Translations under genes and position numbers: made by a program
Source of the DNA: Thiogranum sp.
GTDB lineage: Bacteria; Pseudomonadota; Gammaproteobacteria; DSM-19610
Assembly: GCA_030148805.1 (NCBI GenBank)
Contig: JASBSS010000037.1
Span: forward strand, 1 to 44,001
DNA length: 44,001 bases
Direction: 5' to 3'
Part shown: positions 1-7,185 of the stretch, in pieces
Layout: each line of letters starts with the position of its first letter
How positions within the stretch are numbered: the stretch's first letter is position 1
The notes under the pieces: generated by a model
What the model was told of the DNA's origin: nothing
Database searches by the model: none
What the model saw: the letters and a program-made list of their open reading frames with translations, nothing else

Positions 1-123
1 CGGGCTGAGATATTCAATTATATTGAATTCTACTACAACACGAATCGCCGCCATGGCAGCAACGACGGCCTTCCGCCGATGGAGTACGAGAAACAGTACT
101 ATGAGAAGCTTTCAGTTGTGTAG
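1..123 (+). pseudogene. C-terminal end of an IS3-family transposase (cut by window edge)
   Basis: Frame 1 is open from the first base and encodes the last 40 residues of an IS3-family OrfB, with the typical tail 'FNYIEFYYNTNRRHGSNDG' and 'PMEYEKQYYEKL'. This is the end of the rve integrase core that follows the DDE glutamate. The element differs from the complete IS3-family copy at 4635-5866. Its right terminus is probably near position 141 (ending CTTGCCA), because integrase homology starts directly after that. Whether the upstream part is intact cannot be seen. Confidence 0.85.
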
Positions 124-142
124 AAAACTAGGGTCTTGCCAG

Positions 143-799
143 ACCATTAAAAACCGCATGGCCGCGATCCGCTGGTGGTCGCAGAAAGTCGACAAACAAA
201 ACGTGGTGGCGCGGTCCAACGAACACTACGGCATTCCCGACCGCCATTTCATCACCAACGAATCCAAGGCTAAAAGCGTCACTCAGTCGCAACTGGAAAA
301 CGTGCGCGATCAACATGTGCGCATGAGTCTGGAACTGCAGCAAGCCTTTGGTCTGCGCCGTGAAGAGGCGATGAAGTTCCAGCCGAGTTTCGCCGATCGG
401 GGCGACCACCTGGTGCTCAAGGCAAGCTGGACGAAGGGCGGAAAAGAACGGACCATACCGGTACGCACCGAGGCCCAGCGCGACGTCCTCAACCGCGCAC
501 GTCGGCTGGCTGGTTTCGGCTCCCTGATTCCGAGCAACCGCAACTACGTCCACCAGCTTCGCGTCTATGAGGGCAACACCCTGCGCGCCGGATTATCCCA
601 GATGCACGGCCTACGCCATGCTTACGCCCAGAACCGCTATGAGGAACTGACTAGCTGGAAGGCGCCAGCCGCCGGCGGACCCGATACCCAGTCTCTAACC
701 CCGGAACAACGCGAGGTCGACCACCATGCACGCCTCACCATCAGCCAGGAACTCGGTCACGAGCGGGAGCAGATCACTGCCGTGTATTTGGGGCGGTGA
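143..799 (+). pseudogene. 5'-truncated tyrosine recombinase (integrase), beheaded by an IS
   Basis: About 218 residues of a site-specific tyrosine recombinase of the Integrase_1 type remain. The catalytic signature is visible in order: the box I arginine (FGLRREEA), HGLRHAYAQ (H-x-x-R), LGHEREQ and a C-terminal tyrosine in AVYLGR. The N-terminal DNA-binding part is missing. The open frame upstream of about position 142 only overlaps the IS transposase in another frame and is not integrase. The first integrase residues seen are TIKNRMA, inside the core-binding domain of relatives. I infer that the IS landed in the gene and removed or separated its 5' part. The remnant points to a former integrative element and is probably not functional. 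Confidence 0.8.
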
Positions 800-866
800 T
801 ACAGGCTCGCCAATCTCATCCCGGCTTACTCAACACTACAATGTCAGCGGCTACTAAACCGATGCA

Positions 867-1202
867 TTAGCTATCGAAGTAGTGTAATGGTTTGGTGCTT
901 AACAGATCTGCTACTGAGATCCCCAGGGCCTGCGCGATTTTCTCCACCGTCCCGAGAGATGTATTGACCTCAGCCCGCTCAATCGCGCCGATCAAGGTAC
1001 GATTAAGACCTGCCTCCAGCCCGAGGGCTTCCTGGGACCAACGGCGCAGCGTGCGCAAGTAGCGAATGTTGTCCCCCAATCGTTGGCAGATTTCCGGGGC
1101 GGGGTGATCGACACCGTAGGTCGATCCTGGTTCGCAGACGCCGTACTCAAACGAAAAGGATTCTCTCTTATAGTTGGCATAAGCATGGGTATATGCGGCC
1201 AT
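867..1202 (-). CDS. XRE-family helix-turn-helix transcriptional regulator
   Basis: A 111-residue DNA-binding protein. The C-terminal two thirds form a classic XRE/Cro-like HTH (LGDNIRYLRTLRRWSQEAL, then IGAIERAE, then KIAQALGISVADLL). The N-terminal 40 residues are polar and unrecognised. I chose the ATG at 1202 rather than the upstream in-frame codon because AGGAGG lies 7 bases before it. A terminator-like hairpin sits about 40 bases upstream of this start, so transcription into the gene may be attenuated or must begin between hairpin and start. Regulators like this often accompany integrated elements; the target is unknown. Confidence 0.75.
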   Translation of the reverse strand: MAAYTHAYANYKRESFSFEYGVCEPGSTYGVDHPAPEICQRLGDNIRYLRTLRRWSQEALGLEAGLNRTLIGAIERAEVNTSLGTVEKIAQALGISVADLLSTKPLHYFDS

Positions 1203-1240
1203 AGGTGTGCCTCCTGTTAGCAAATTAAACAGCGGCTCAC

Positions 1241-1278
1241 AAAAAGCGGCCCCGGTCCGTTACCGGACTCGGGGCCGC
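1241..1278 (-). terminator. Rho-independent terminator upstream of the XRE gene
   Basis: Read on the minus strand, a GC-rich hairpin (arms GCGGCCCCG and CGGGGCCGC plus a GTCCGG/CCGGAC extension with a small bulge, loop around TAA) is followed directly by TTTTT (the AAAAA at 1241-1245 on the plus strand). It lies in the leader of the XRE gene at 867-1202, with no recognisable gene upstream on that strand. It may insulate the regulator or act as an attenuator. Confidence 0.6.
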
Positions 1279-1735
1279 CTGAAATACCCACACCACCGAT
1301 TCGTGTGCACACGCACCGGTGTATACTGGAAGCAGCCTCGAGTCTTGGCCTTATCAAGCTCGGGGTTAGTCGCTCCGGAGGTGTTAGCGCACCTTCGGGA
1401 CGACGCTTTTCATGAGATCGATAGTACTATCGACGTGATGCCTATCGAAGTCAAGTCATGCCCTATATATGCGGCAAATCAAACTCTCTCAGCATCAAGT
1501 GTTACTGTACATTGTTTGTCCATGAAGCGCTTTTCGACATCATGATTGAATATGGGCCGATTTTAGATGGGCGTGAGCCAGTTTTCGTCAATATTGTAAA
1601 GAGTTGCTGTCGTCGATCTTAGGCGATAAAGCCGCCGCTGCATTTACATTGCAATCGCCTGTTCAAGCGTTGTTCCGGCTGTGGTAGCTTGGTTTTAAAT
1701 CTAGTTATGATTTTCCCCTCGTATAAGGTTGCGAT
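1279..1735. other. Intergenic stretch without a recognisable gene
   Basis: No convincing gene is visible. The plus-strand open frame through 1207-1545 has no family resemblance and begins over the terminator. A perfect 16-bp palindrome (TCGATAGTACTATCGA) lies at 1418-1433 and could be a repressor site. The last 100 bases before 1736 are AT-rich and probably carry the promoter of the phosphoesterase gene, but I cannot pick a clear -35/-10 pair. Confidence 0.5.
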
Positions 1736-2479
1736 ATGAAGCTTCATATCCTGAATGACCTGCATATCGAGTTCGAGGATTTCGAACCACCTGTAACCGA
1801 TGCTGATCTTGTCGTTCTGGCAGGCGATATCGGTGTGGGGGTGGAAGGTCTACGCTGGGTGGAAGCCAGGTACCCGAATAAGCCCGTTATTTACGTACCG
1901 GGGAATCACGAGTTCTATCACCATGACCTTGTGCTGATGGATGAACTGAAAGCCCAAGCGCCTGAGCATATCCACGTATTGAACGATAACCAGGTCATCA
2001 TAGAGGACGTACGGTTTCTGGGGAGTATCCTCTGGACCGACTTCGCGCTGTTCGGCGAGGCAGACAACTTCTTCGCCATGCAACAGGCTTGGCAGCAGAT
2101 GACGGATTTTTCAATCATTAAGCACAACGGCGGGCCTTTCACGCCGGAGGATGCGGTCCGGCTGTTCAGGGCAAGCTGGGACTGGCTGGCAGCCAGGCTG
2201 GCTGAACCCTTCGACGGCAAGACGGTGGTCGTGACGCACCACGCACCTTCATCGCGGTCGGTCCATCCCCGCTATGCGCATGACCTGTTGACCCCGGCCT
2301 TCGCCAGTAATCTTGAAATCTTAATGAATGGCGACCGGGCGGCGCTCTGGATTCACGGCCATATGCATGAATCCTATGACTACGAGATATACGGCACCCG
2401 GGTAGCCTGCAATCCTCGCGGGTATGCGCCGGAGGCCCTGAATCCGGATTTCAGGCCGAATTGGGTCGTGGAGGTATGA
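1736..2479 (+). CDS. Calcineurin-like metallophosphoesterase
   Basis: A 247-residue cytoplasmic metallophosphoesterase. The metal-ligand motifs appear in order: NDLHIEF (D8, H10), AGDIG (D31), PGNHEF (N57, H58), THHAPS near residue 169 and HGHMHE near 206-211. These build the dinuclear metal site of the calcineurin-like fold. Such enzymes cleave phosphomono- or diesters; the substrate here is unknown. The gene ends 20 bases before the first hip operator, and no terminator is visible between them, so hipBA could also be reached from this promoter. Start is the ATG after AAGG. Confidence 0.85.
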   Translation: MKLHILNDLHIEFEDFEPPVTDADLVVLAGDIGVGVEGLRWVEARYPNKPVIYVPGNHEFYHHDLVLMDELKAQAPEHIHVLNDNQVIIEDVRFLGSILWTDFALFGEADNFFAMQQAWQQMTDFSIIKHNGGPFTPEDAVRLFRASWDWLAARLAEPFDGKTVVVTHHAPSSRSVHPRYAHDLLTPAFASNLEILMNGDRAALWIHGHMHESYDYEIYGTRVACNPRGYAPEALNPDFRPNWVVEV

Positions 2480-2499
2480 GTGATCCATAGCGCCCTGTT

Positions 2500-2598
2500 T
2501 ATACGGTAATTCGTATGTTATATTTTTATTCGATTTAACGTATATGTTGACATTATTCGGAATAGCGTATATAACCTGTTTATACGTAAAATCGTATA
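2500..2598 (+). promoter_or_regulatory. hipBA promoter with four 27-bp-spaced operators
   Basis: Four dyads of the form TAT(A/T)CG-N6-CGTAT(A/G) start at 2500, 2527, 2554 and 2581, exactly 27 bp apart. The two middle ones are identical in both arms. A sigma70-type promoter, TTGACA (2547-2552), 17 bp, TATAAC (2570-2575), is embedded in them: the third dyad overlaps the spacer and -10. hipB begins 13 bases after the last dyad. E. coli HipB also binds four dyads before hipBA, so autorepression by the HipB encoded next door is the natural reading. Confidence 0.85.
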
Positions 2599-2610
2599 AA
2601 TTAGGTTGGA

Positions 2611-2859
2611 ATGATGGGAAAGATCGTACGCAACAACAAAGATCTCGGTGAGGCCATACGCCTGGCACGCAAGAACAAGGCTTTGCGGCAGGTCGATGTT
2701 GCCCAAAGAGCGTCTGTCCGCCAGGCCCTGGTCTCGGACCTAGAGAACGGCGCGACATCGGCAAGGCTCGACACCGTCATTCGGGTACTGGCAGCCCTGG
2801 ACATGGATCTGTCCATCGTCCCGCGCCGGAAAGCCGAGTTCAATCCCACGGAGTACTGA
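2611..2859 (+). CDS. hipB: HipB-like antitoxin, XRE family
   Basis: An 82-residue XRE-family DNA-binding protein with a clear HTH (AIRLARKNKALRQVDVAQRA, then ALVSDLENG, TVIRVLAALDMDLSIV). Its size and position just before hipA identify it as the antitoxin and autorepressor. It would neutralise the HipA kinase and bind the four upstream dyads. The stop codon is 2 bases before the GTG start of hipA, so translation is coupled. Two ATG codons are adjacent at the start (2611 and 2614); either could be used. Confidence 0.88.
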   Translation: MMGKIVRNNKDLGEAIRLARKNKALRQVDVAQRASVRQALVSDLENGATSARLDTVIRVLAALDMDLSIVPRRKAEFNPTEY

Positions 2860-2861
2860 CG

Positions 2862-4160
2862 GTGGGCCGTAAACGCAAAGGACGCGTGCTGGACGTGTAT
2901 ATCGGCTCAAGCAAAGTCGGCCAGTATTCCCGTGATCCAAGCGGATCAACAGCATTTCGCTATGATCCAGAATGGTTGTCGTCTGAACGGGCATTTCCCA
3001 TTTCTCTATCCATGCCATTGTCAGATCGTGTCTGGTCAGGGGAGAGTGCGACCAGTTACTTCGATGGGCTGCTGCCCGATGATCGCACCGTGAGGGAAAA
3101 AATCGCTGCCCGTGAGCATGCCGAAAGCGCCGGGGTCTTTGATCTCCTGGCCGTCATCGGACGGGATTGTGTGGGGGCACTGCGTTTCGTTCCCGAAGGC
3201 CTTGACCCTGGCGATCCGACAAAAATGGAATACCGGCCGGTCAGTGACGACGAAATCGCAACCCGGATTAATTCCCTGGCCATCAACCCCCTCGGCATCC
3301 ATGCTGATGACGATGACTTTCGTATCTCTATTGCAGGGGTTCAGGAAAAGACGGCTTTTCTTCGGGTGGATAATCAATGGCAGCTTCCGTTCGGGCCAAC
3401 ACCGACCTCCCATATTTTCAAGCCGGCAATGAAGGAAGGTCTGAATGGTGCAGACTTTTCTGATACGCCGTGGAATGAATGGCTCTGCCTGACGTTGTGT
3501 CGTACCCTGGGTCTGGAGACGGCCAATGCCGAAGTGCTGTTGTTTGGCGACAAGCCCGTTATAGTCGTGGAGCGTTTCGATCGCGTCTGGCAGGAAGGCG
3601 TGCTATACCGCCTGCCGCAGGAGGATATCTGTCAAGCACTGGGTGTTCCACCTATGCGGAAATATGAAAGTGATGGCGGCCCCGGCATTATAGATGTGCT
3701 GGAATTCCTGAACGGCGCTGTCGCTCCGCATGAAGACCGCTTGACCTTTATGAAGGCACAAATCGTATTCTGGTTATTGGCCGCCATCGACGGCCATGCC
3801 AAAAATTTTTCGGTATTCCTCACTCCAGGCGGTTACAGGCTGACGCCGCTCTATGACGTGATGTCCGCGTCACCCTACCCGGAATTCCCAGTTCAGAAAA
3901 TCAAGCTGGCGATGGCCATAGGTGACAAGCGCTATTATCGCTTACACCAAATCCAGCTCCGGCATTTTTATCAGACCGGCCAGAAAGCCGGGCTGCAAAA
4001 GCAGGAAATGGATGGCCTCTTCTCAAGCCTGATTGCGCAGATGGATAAGGCGATAGGGGACGCGACTGCTTTGGCGGCTGCGGCGGGTATGCCGGAATCC
4101 ACGTATGAGCCAATCTTTGCTGGTGTGATTAAGCGGGCGGGCATGATACAACATGTATGA
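2862..4160 (+). CDS. hipA: HipA-type serine/threonine kinase toxin
   Basis: A 432-residue HipA, close to the 440 residues of the E. coli protein. HipA kinases arrest growth by phosphorylating a translation factor (GltX in E. coli). Visible features are the couple_hipA N-terminal domain (SMPLS, YFDGLLPD), the phosphoserine/P-loop motif AGVQEKTAF near residue 159, a lysine in HIFKPAM, VVERFDR, the catalytic loop AAIDGHAKNFS (Asp near 310) and LYDVMS (Asp near 331). All key residues are present, so the enzyme looks active. It starts with GTG 2 bases after hipB. The window contains a second, divergent HipA at 16443-17699. Confidence 0.9.
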   Translation: MGRKRKGRVLDVYIGSSKVGQYSRDPSGSTAFRYDPEWLSSERAFPISLSMPLSDRVWSGESATSYFDGLLPDDRTVREKIAAREHAESAGVFDLLAVIGRDCVGALRFVPEGLDPGDPTKMEYRPVSDDEIATRINSLAINPLGIHADDDDFRISIAGVQEKTAFLRVDNQWQLPFGPTPTSHIFKPAMKEGLNGADFSDTPWNEWLCLTLCRTLGLETANAEVLLFGDKPVIVVERFDRVWQEGVLYRLPQEDICQALGVPPMRKYESDGGPGIIDVLEFLNGAVAPHEDRLTFMKAQIVFWLLAAIDGHAKNFSVFLTPGGYRLTPLYDVMSASPYPEFPVQKIKLAMAIGDKRYYRLHQIQLRHFYQTGQKAGLQKQEMDGLFSSLIAQMDKAIGDATALAAAAGMPESTYEPIFAGVIKRAGMIQHV

Positions 4161-4272
4161 AATACGATAGCCAGAATTATGCCGCAGTCCGAGCGTTTCG
4201 AAGTGGTTGAAAACGACTATGAGCAGCGGTGCATCTGGCTGTTTGGCTATGATCGCTATGTGAAGAATGTGA

Positions 4273-4634
4273 GTGACGGCACCGACTCGCTACGAACGTA
4301 TTGCTGGGTTCCTTACTGTGCCAGCGCTGCAAGCCAATACCATCCGAATAGAAATCCTAGTCCACCTAGCTGTAGTGCGTTGCTGTGGTAAACGTAAACC
4401 AGGTCTGCCTGAGATCCGCAATTGGCTGAATCGGCAGCTCGGCGATACGCAGATTGCACGCTTGGAAGATCCTGTTGAAGATGTTTTTGTCAGCAATGTC
4501 GAGACACCGGAAGGCAATCGCCGGCTATTTGAAGGTATATGGGAGTCAAACGACTATTTCGTACAAGCAGTTCTCGATACGCTTGGGAGCAGTAGTACCC
4601 CGCAAGAATGTCAAGTCTTACTGGCCCCTGCGTT
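4273..4634 (+). pseudogene. Unrecognised gene truncated at its 3' end by the IS3-family element
   Basis: About 120 residues of a soluble protein (RYERIAGFLTVPALQAN, then NWLNRQLGDTQIARLEDPVEDVF, FEGIWESNDYFVQ) with normal coding character. The frame runs into the left end of the IS at 4635 and stops inside it at 4656. The best start is GTG 4273, preceded in frame by TGA. The sequence to the right of the IS does not continue the gene, so the 3' part is missing and not merely displaced. I do not recognise the family. Confidence 0.55.
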
Positions 4635-4669
4635 TGGACTTCCCCCAGTATCCTAGACACCCCGCAGCC

Positions 4670-5560
4670 TCATTTTGAGGCATGTTCGAACGCCTCGGGA
4701 CTAATCCCGCCCAGATGGCTGTGCCGGCGGGTACGATTGTAAAACGACTCGATGTAATCGAAGACGTCGGCACGCGCCAGGTCACGCGTTTTATAGATCC
4801 GTTTCTTGATGCGTTCCTTTTTCAGGCTACTGAAGAACGACTCGGCGACGGCATTGTCCCAGCAATTGCCACGCCGGCTCATACTCGGTTCCAGGTTATG
4901 CTCTTTCAAAAACCGTAGCCAGTCATCACTGCCATATTGTGAACCCTGATCCGAGTGTACCATCACACGTTCCTTAGGACGACGGCGCCATACAGCCATG
5001 ATCAACGCATCCAGCACCAGTTCGCGGGCCAAGGTCGGCTTCATCGACCAGCCCACCACTTTGCGGGAGTACAGGTCGACGACCACGGCCAGGTACAGCC
5101 AGCCCTGCCAGGTGCGGATATAGGTAATATCGGTAACCCAAACAGTATCCGGCTGCTCAACCGTGAACTCGCGCTGCAGCTTGTTCGGCGCAATGATCGA
5201 AGGCCGCCCGGCAATGGCACGAGGTGCTTGATAGCCACGTAAGGCCTTTATTTTATTGATGCGCATGATTCTGGCCACTCGATGTTTGCCACACTGCTCG
5301 CCCGCTTCCCGCAGGTCCAGAAAGACGCGTGGTGCACCATAGACACCACCGCTGGCCGCATACGATGCGCGGATAAGTTCCAGCAACCGCAGGTCTTCGA
5401 TGGCGCGATCCGACAGCGGTTTGTGCAGCCATTGATAGAAGCCGCTACGCGATACACACAGAACCCGGCACATCGTCGCGATCCCATACTCATGCCGATG
5501 ATCATTAATAAACCGGTACTTTACTCGGACTCCTTTGCAAAGTACCGCGCGGCCTTTTTT
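4670..5560 (-). CDS. IS3-family transposase OrfB (catalytic part, made as OrfAB by -1 frameshift)
   Basis: The rve integrase domain with the DD(35)E triad: D in WVTDITYI, D in VHSDQGSQY and E in NAVAESFF, 35 residues apart. An HTH_21 segment (YGAPRVFLDLRE) precedes it. The C-terminal signature YNRTRRHSHLGGISPEAFE is typical. The frame is reached from orfA through an A-AAA-AAG slippery heptamer at 5560-5554. The frame stays open upstream to 5683, but no good independent start is visible, so a fusion transposase is the likely product. No inactivating change is seen. Confidence 0.88.
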   Translation of the reverse strand, partial: KKGRAVLCKGVRVKYRFINDHRHEYGIATMCRVLCVSRSGFYQWLHKPLSDRAIEDLRLLELIRASYAASGGVYGAPRVFLDLREAGEQCGKHRVARIMRINKIKALRGYQAPRAIAGRPSIIAPNKLQREFTVEQPDTVWVTDITYIRTWQGWLYLAVVVDLYSRKVVGWSMKPTLARELVLDALIMAVWRRRPKERVMVHSDQGSQYGSDDWLRFLKEHNLEPSMSRRGNCWDNAVAESFFSSLKKERIKKRIYKTRDLARADVFDYIESFYNRTRRHSHLGGISPEAFEHASK

Positions 5561-5805
5561 AGGATGTCGCGCTCCTCTTCCGTGCGTCGCAGCTGGGCAC
5601 GGAGCCTGAGAACCTCGCTCTTGGCCTCGACGAGTTCGGCGGTGTTCTGCTCTGTTTTGTCCGGGGCAACCGCTTTGACCCACTTGTACAGGCTGTGACT
5701 GGACACACCCAGGCGTTCCGACACTTCGGCAACTGAGTAGCCTCGTTCGACGATCTGACGAACGGCTTCATCTTTGAATTCTGGTGAATAACGTTGACTG
5801 CTCAT
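5521..5805 (-). CDS. IS3-family transposase OrfA
   Basis: A 94-residue OrfA with the HTH of transposase_8 proteins (YSPEFKDEAVRQIVERGYSVAEVSERLGV, shown here over two stretches) followed by a leucine-zipper-like helix (VEAKSEVLRLRAQLRRTEEERDILKKAA, likewise). It binds the terminal repeats and, when the ribosome slips at 5560-5554, forms the N-terminus of OrfAB. The ATG at 5805 follows GGAAG. Confidence 0.88.
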   Translation of the reverse strand: MSSQRYSPEFKDEAVRQIVERGYSVAEVSERLGVSSHSLYKWVKAVAPDKTEQNTAELVEAKSEVLRLRAQLRRTEEERDILKKAARYFAKESE

Positions 5806-5909
5806 TGGTCTTCCTCCTATGCTCGGATTATAGGCCGGAGGTGTCCACTAAACCGGGGGAAGTCCAAAAAACCAGGTCGTCTACCTGTCGGTCATAACAG
5901 ATCTTTCAG

Positions 5910-6510
5910 CTACTCGTTTGCCAGAATGGTCTTGCGCTTCCTGCGTAACTTCACAACCGTGGGATCGAAGTTGTCCATGATGTCCTTATACGTGCTGGCA
6001 AGAAGATCGAGCGCGAGATGTATCTCCTGTTCGATCAGATGATCAACTTCTGCCGGATTGCAGGCGATACGCCGACAGTCACTGACGAAATACCGGAAAC
6101 GTACGGCATCCAATGCGGCCGCATTGGTAAATACGAAATCCATTTGCGGTTTGTTATTATTGGTTCGGTCCAGCATGTACACGCATGTGGCTGACGATTC
6201 ATTGAATTGATCGAGTAGCGCTTCGTATCTTGCTCCCATATAGGCGTAGTAACGATCCCGCAGCGCCTCCAACTGTGGCCTTCCAATCCATCGGCATCGA
6301 GTCGTTTGTCATAGACGTATCCGTTGTCATCCCGTTTTCCATGATCCGGACCATTGACATAGTGACAGGGGATAAGCGTGTCAATCCGCTCAAAGCCGGA
6401 TCGTCCAGCCTGTCGGTCACATAGCCCGCCAGGTAACCGATGTCGGCATAATGGAAAGTGCCGTCAATCGTTAACCTTGCCCAACAGCGGTGAATGTTCC
6501 CCCGGTAGGC
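5910..6510 (-). pseudogene. Decayed gene with at least two frameshifts, function unknown
   Basis: Three coherent pieces lie in successive minus-strand frames: about 6510-6395 (WARLTIDGTFHYADIGYLAG), about 6395-6280 (ERIDTLIPCHYVNGPDHGKR, then GYVYDKRLDADGLE) and 6280-5910 (LEALRDRYYAYMGARYEALL, then LDRTNNNKPQMDFVFTNAA). Joined, they give one continuous protein of about 200 residues, so one ancestral gene was broken near 6395 and 6280. It directly abuts the right end of the IS, separated by about 45 bases. I do not recognise the family. Confidence 0.55.
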
Positions 6511-6580
6511 GTGTATTTTATAGTCTGGGTCCTTCTATTTGCGAGCCTGTTCCTGCCCCACAGAGGGGGCATCAATTCGG

Positions 6581-6609
6581 TTGCAGATCTTGGAAGGGTT
6601 GATTATATT
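6581..6609 (+). promoter_or_regulatory. Sigma70-type promoter giving a probably leaderless transcript
   Basis: TTGCAG (6581-6586), a 17-bp spacer and TATATT (6604-6609). The ATG at 6616 is 7 bases after the -10, which is where transcription should start. The promoter before arsR at 43868 has the same hexamers, spacer and distance. Confidence 0.6.
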
Positions 6610-6615
6610 GGGCTT

Positions 6616-7056
6616 ATGAGAAGAAATCCGTCATTTCGCCGTTTTATCGCCGCGATCCTGGTGTTTCTGGGGCTGTTTTCACAGTTCCAAACGGTGTTCG
6701 CCTGCGAATTGATGGATGGTAAGGCGAAACCGGTCTGTTGTTGCGACGAACCCGGAGACATGTCCAAGGGCTGTCACATGGGTGGTGGCTGTCAGGACCA
6801 GGCGACCGGTTCCGCAATCGGCGCGGATTGTTGCGTGGTATCGTACCAGGAGGTGCCCAGCGCCACGGCGACCCCACCCGGCGCAACCAGCCACCAGGTC
6901 TTGCTGCTCGACGCGCCGCAACCACCACCAATTCCGGTTTCGTTTCAAGTTCCGGAGTTTCCTCCGGTCGTTCACACTCCCCGCTACATACGCTTTATAC
7001 CCCCCCGCGTCATAGGCGCCGATACCTACCTGCTGACCAACCGCTTCCGCATTTGA
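6616..7056 (+). CDS. Secreted Cys/Met-rich protein, probable metal binder, before the efflux operon
   Basis: A 146-residue exported protein. It has an N-terminal basic region and hydrophobic stretch (RRFIAAILVFLGLFSQFQTV) ending in VFAC, which could be a lipobox or a plain signal-peptidase site. The mature start is unusually rich in Cys, Met and His (CELMDGKAKPVCCCDEPGDM, then KGCHMGGGCQ), then a Pro-rich tail. This composition and its place before a Cus-type efflux operon suggest periplasmic or membrane-attached Cu/Ag binding; I cannot assign a named family. The frame is open upstream to 6490, but the ATG at 6616 starts the signal peptide and fits the promoter. Function is inferred from context. 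Confidence 0.65.
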   Translation: MRRNPSFRRFIAAILVFLGLFSQFQTVFACELMDGKAKPVCCCDEPGDMSKGCHMGGGCQDQATGSAIGADCCVVSYQEVPSATATPPGATSHQVLLLDAPQPPPIPVSFQVPEFPPVVHTPRYIRFIPPRVIGADTYLLTNRFRI

Positions 7057-7058
7057 TC

Positions 7059-7180
7059 ACACCTTCGTTCGCCCGCCGGTAGCACGGCGGCGTTTGCGTT
7101 CGCGTTCGCCTCCTACGCGTGTCTTGCTGCACGGGTATGTGGTGGTCCGATTCGAATACATCACACAAGAACGAAGGTGT
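7059..7180 (+). promoter_or_regulatory. 12-bp inverted repeat that could hide the ribosome site of the TolC-like gene
   Basis: ACACCTTCGTTC (7059-7070) is perfectly complementary to GAACGAAGGTGT (7169-7180), 98 bases downstream. The right arm contains GAAGG, the Shine-Dalgarno sequence for the ATG at 7186. A smaller CGCCG/CGGCG hairpin lies between the arms. In the mRNA, the long stem would block translation of the efflux operon. No clear promoter is visible between the two genes. Confidence 0.45.
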
Positions 7181-7185
7181 TCCAA

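Larger units (their letters stand above)
4635..5866 (-). mobile_element. Complete IS3-family insertion sequence, 1232 bp
   Basis: Imperfect 27-bp terminal inverted repeats bound the element: the left end begins TGGACTTCCCCCAGT, and the right end, read inward, begins TGGACTTCCCCCGGT. Both finish in GACACC. Inside are overlapping orfA and orfB on the minus strand. The flanking bases (CGTT on the left, AAAA on the right) give no 3-4 bp target duplication. That, and the missing rest of the gene at 4273, suggests an adjacent deletion or recombination between two IS copies. Confidence 0.9.

Noticed and set aside
1207-1545. A 112-codon plus-strand frame
   Set aside because: It starts over the terminator hairpin, has no ribosome site and shows no protein-family character.
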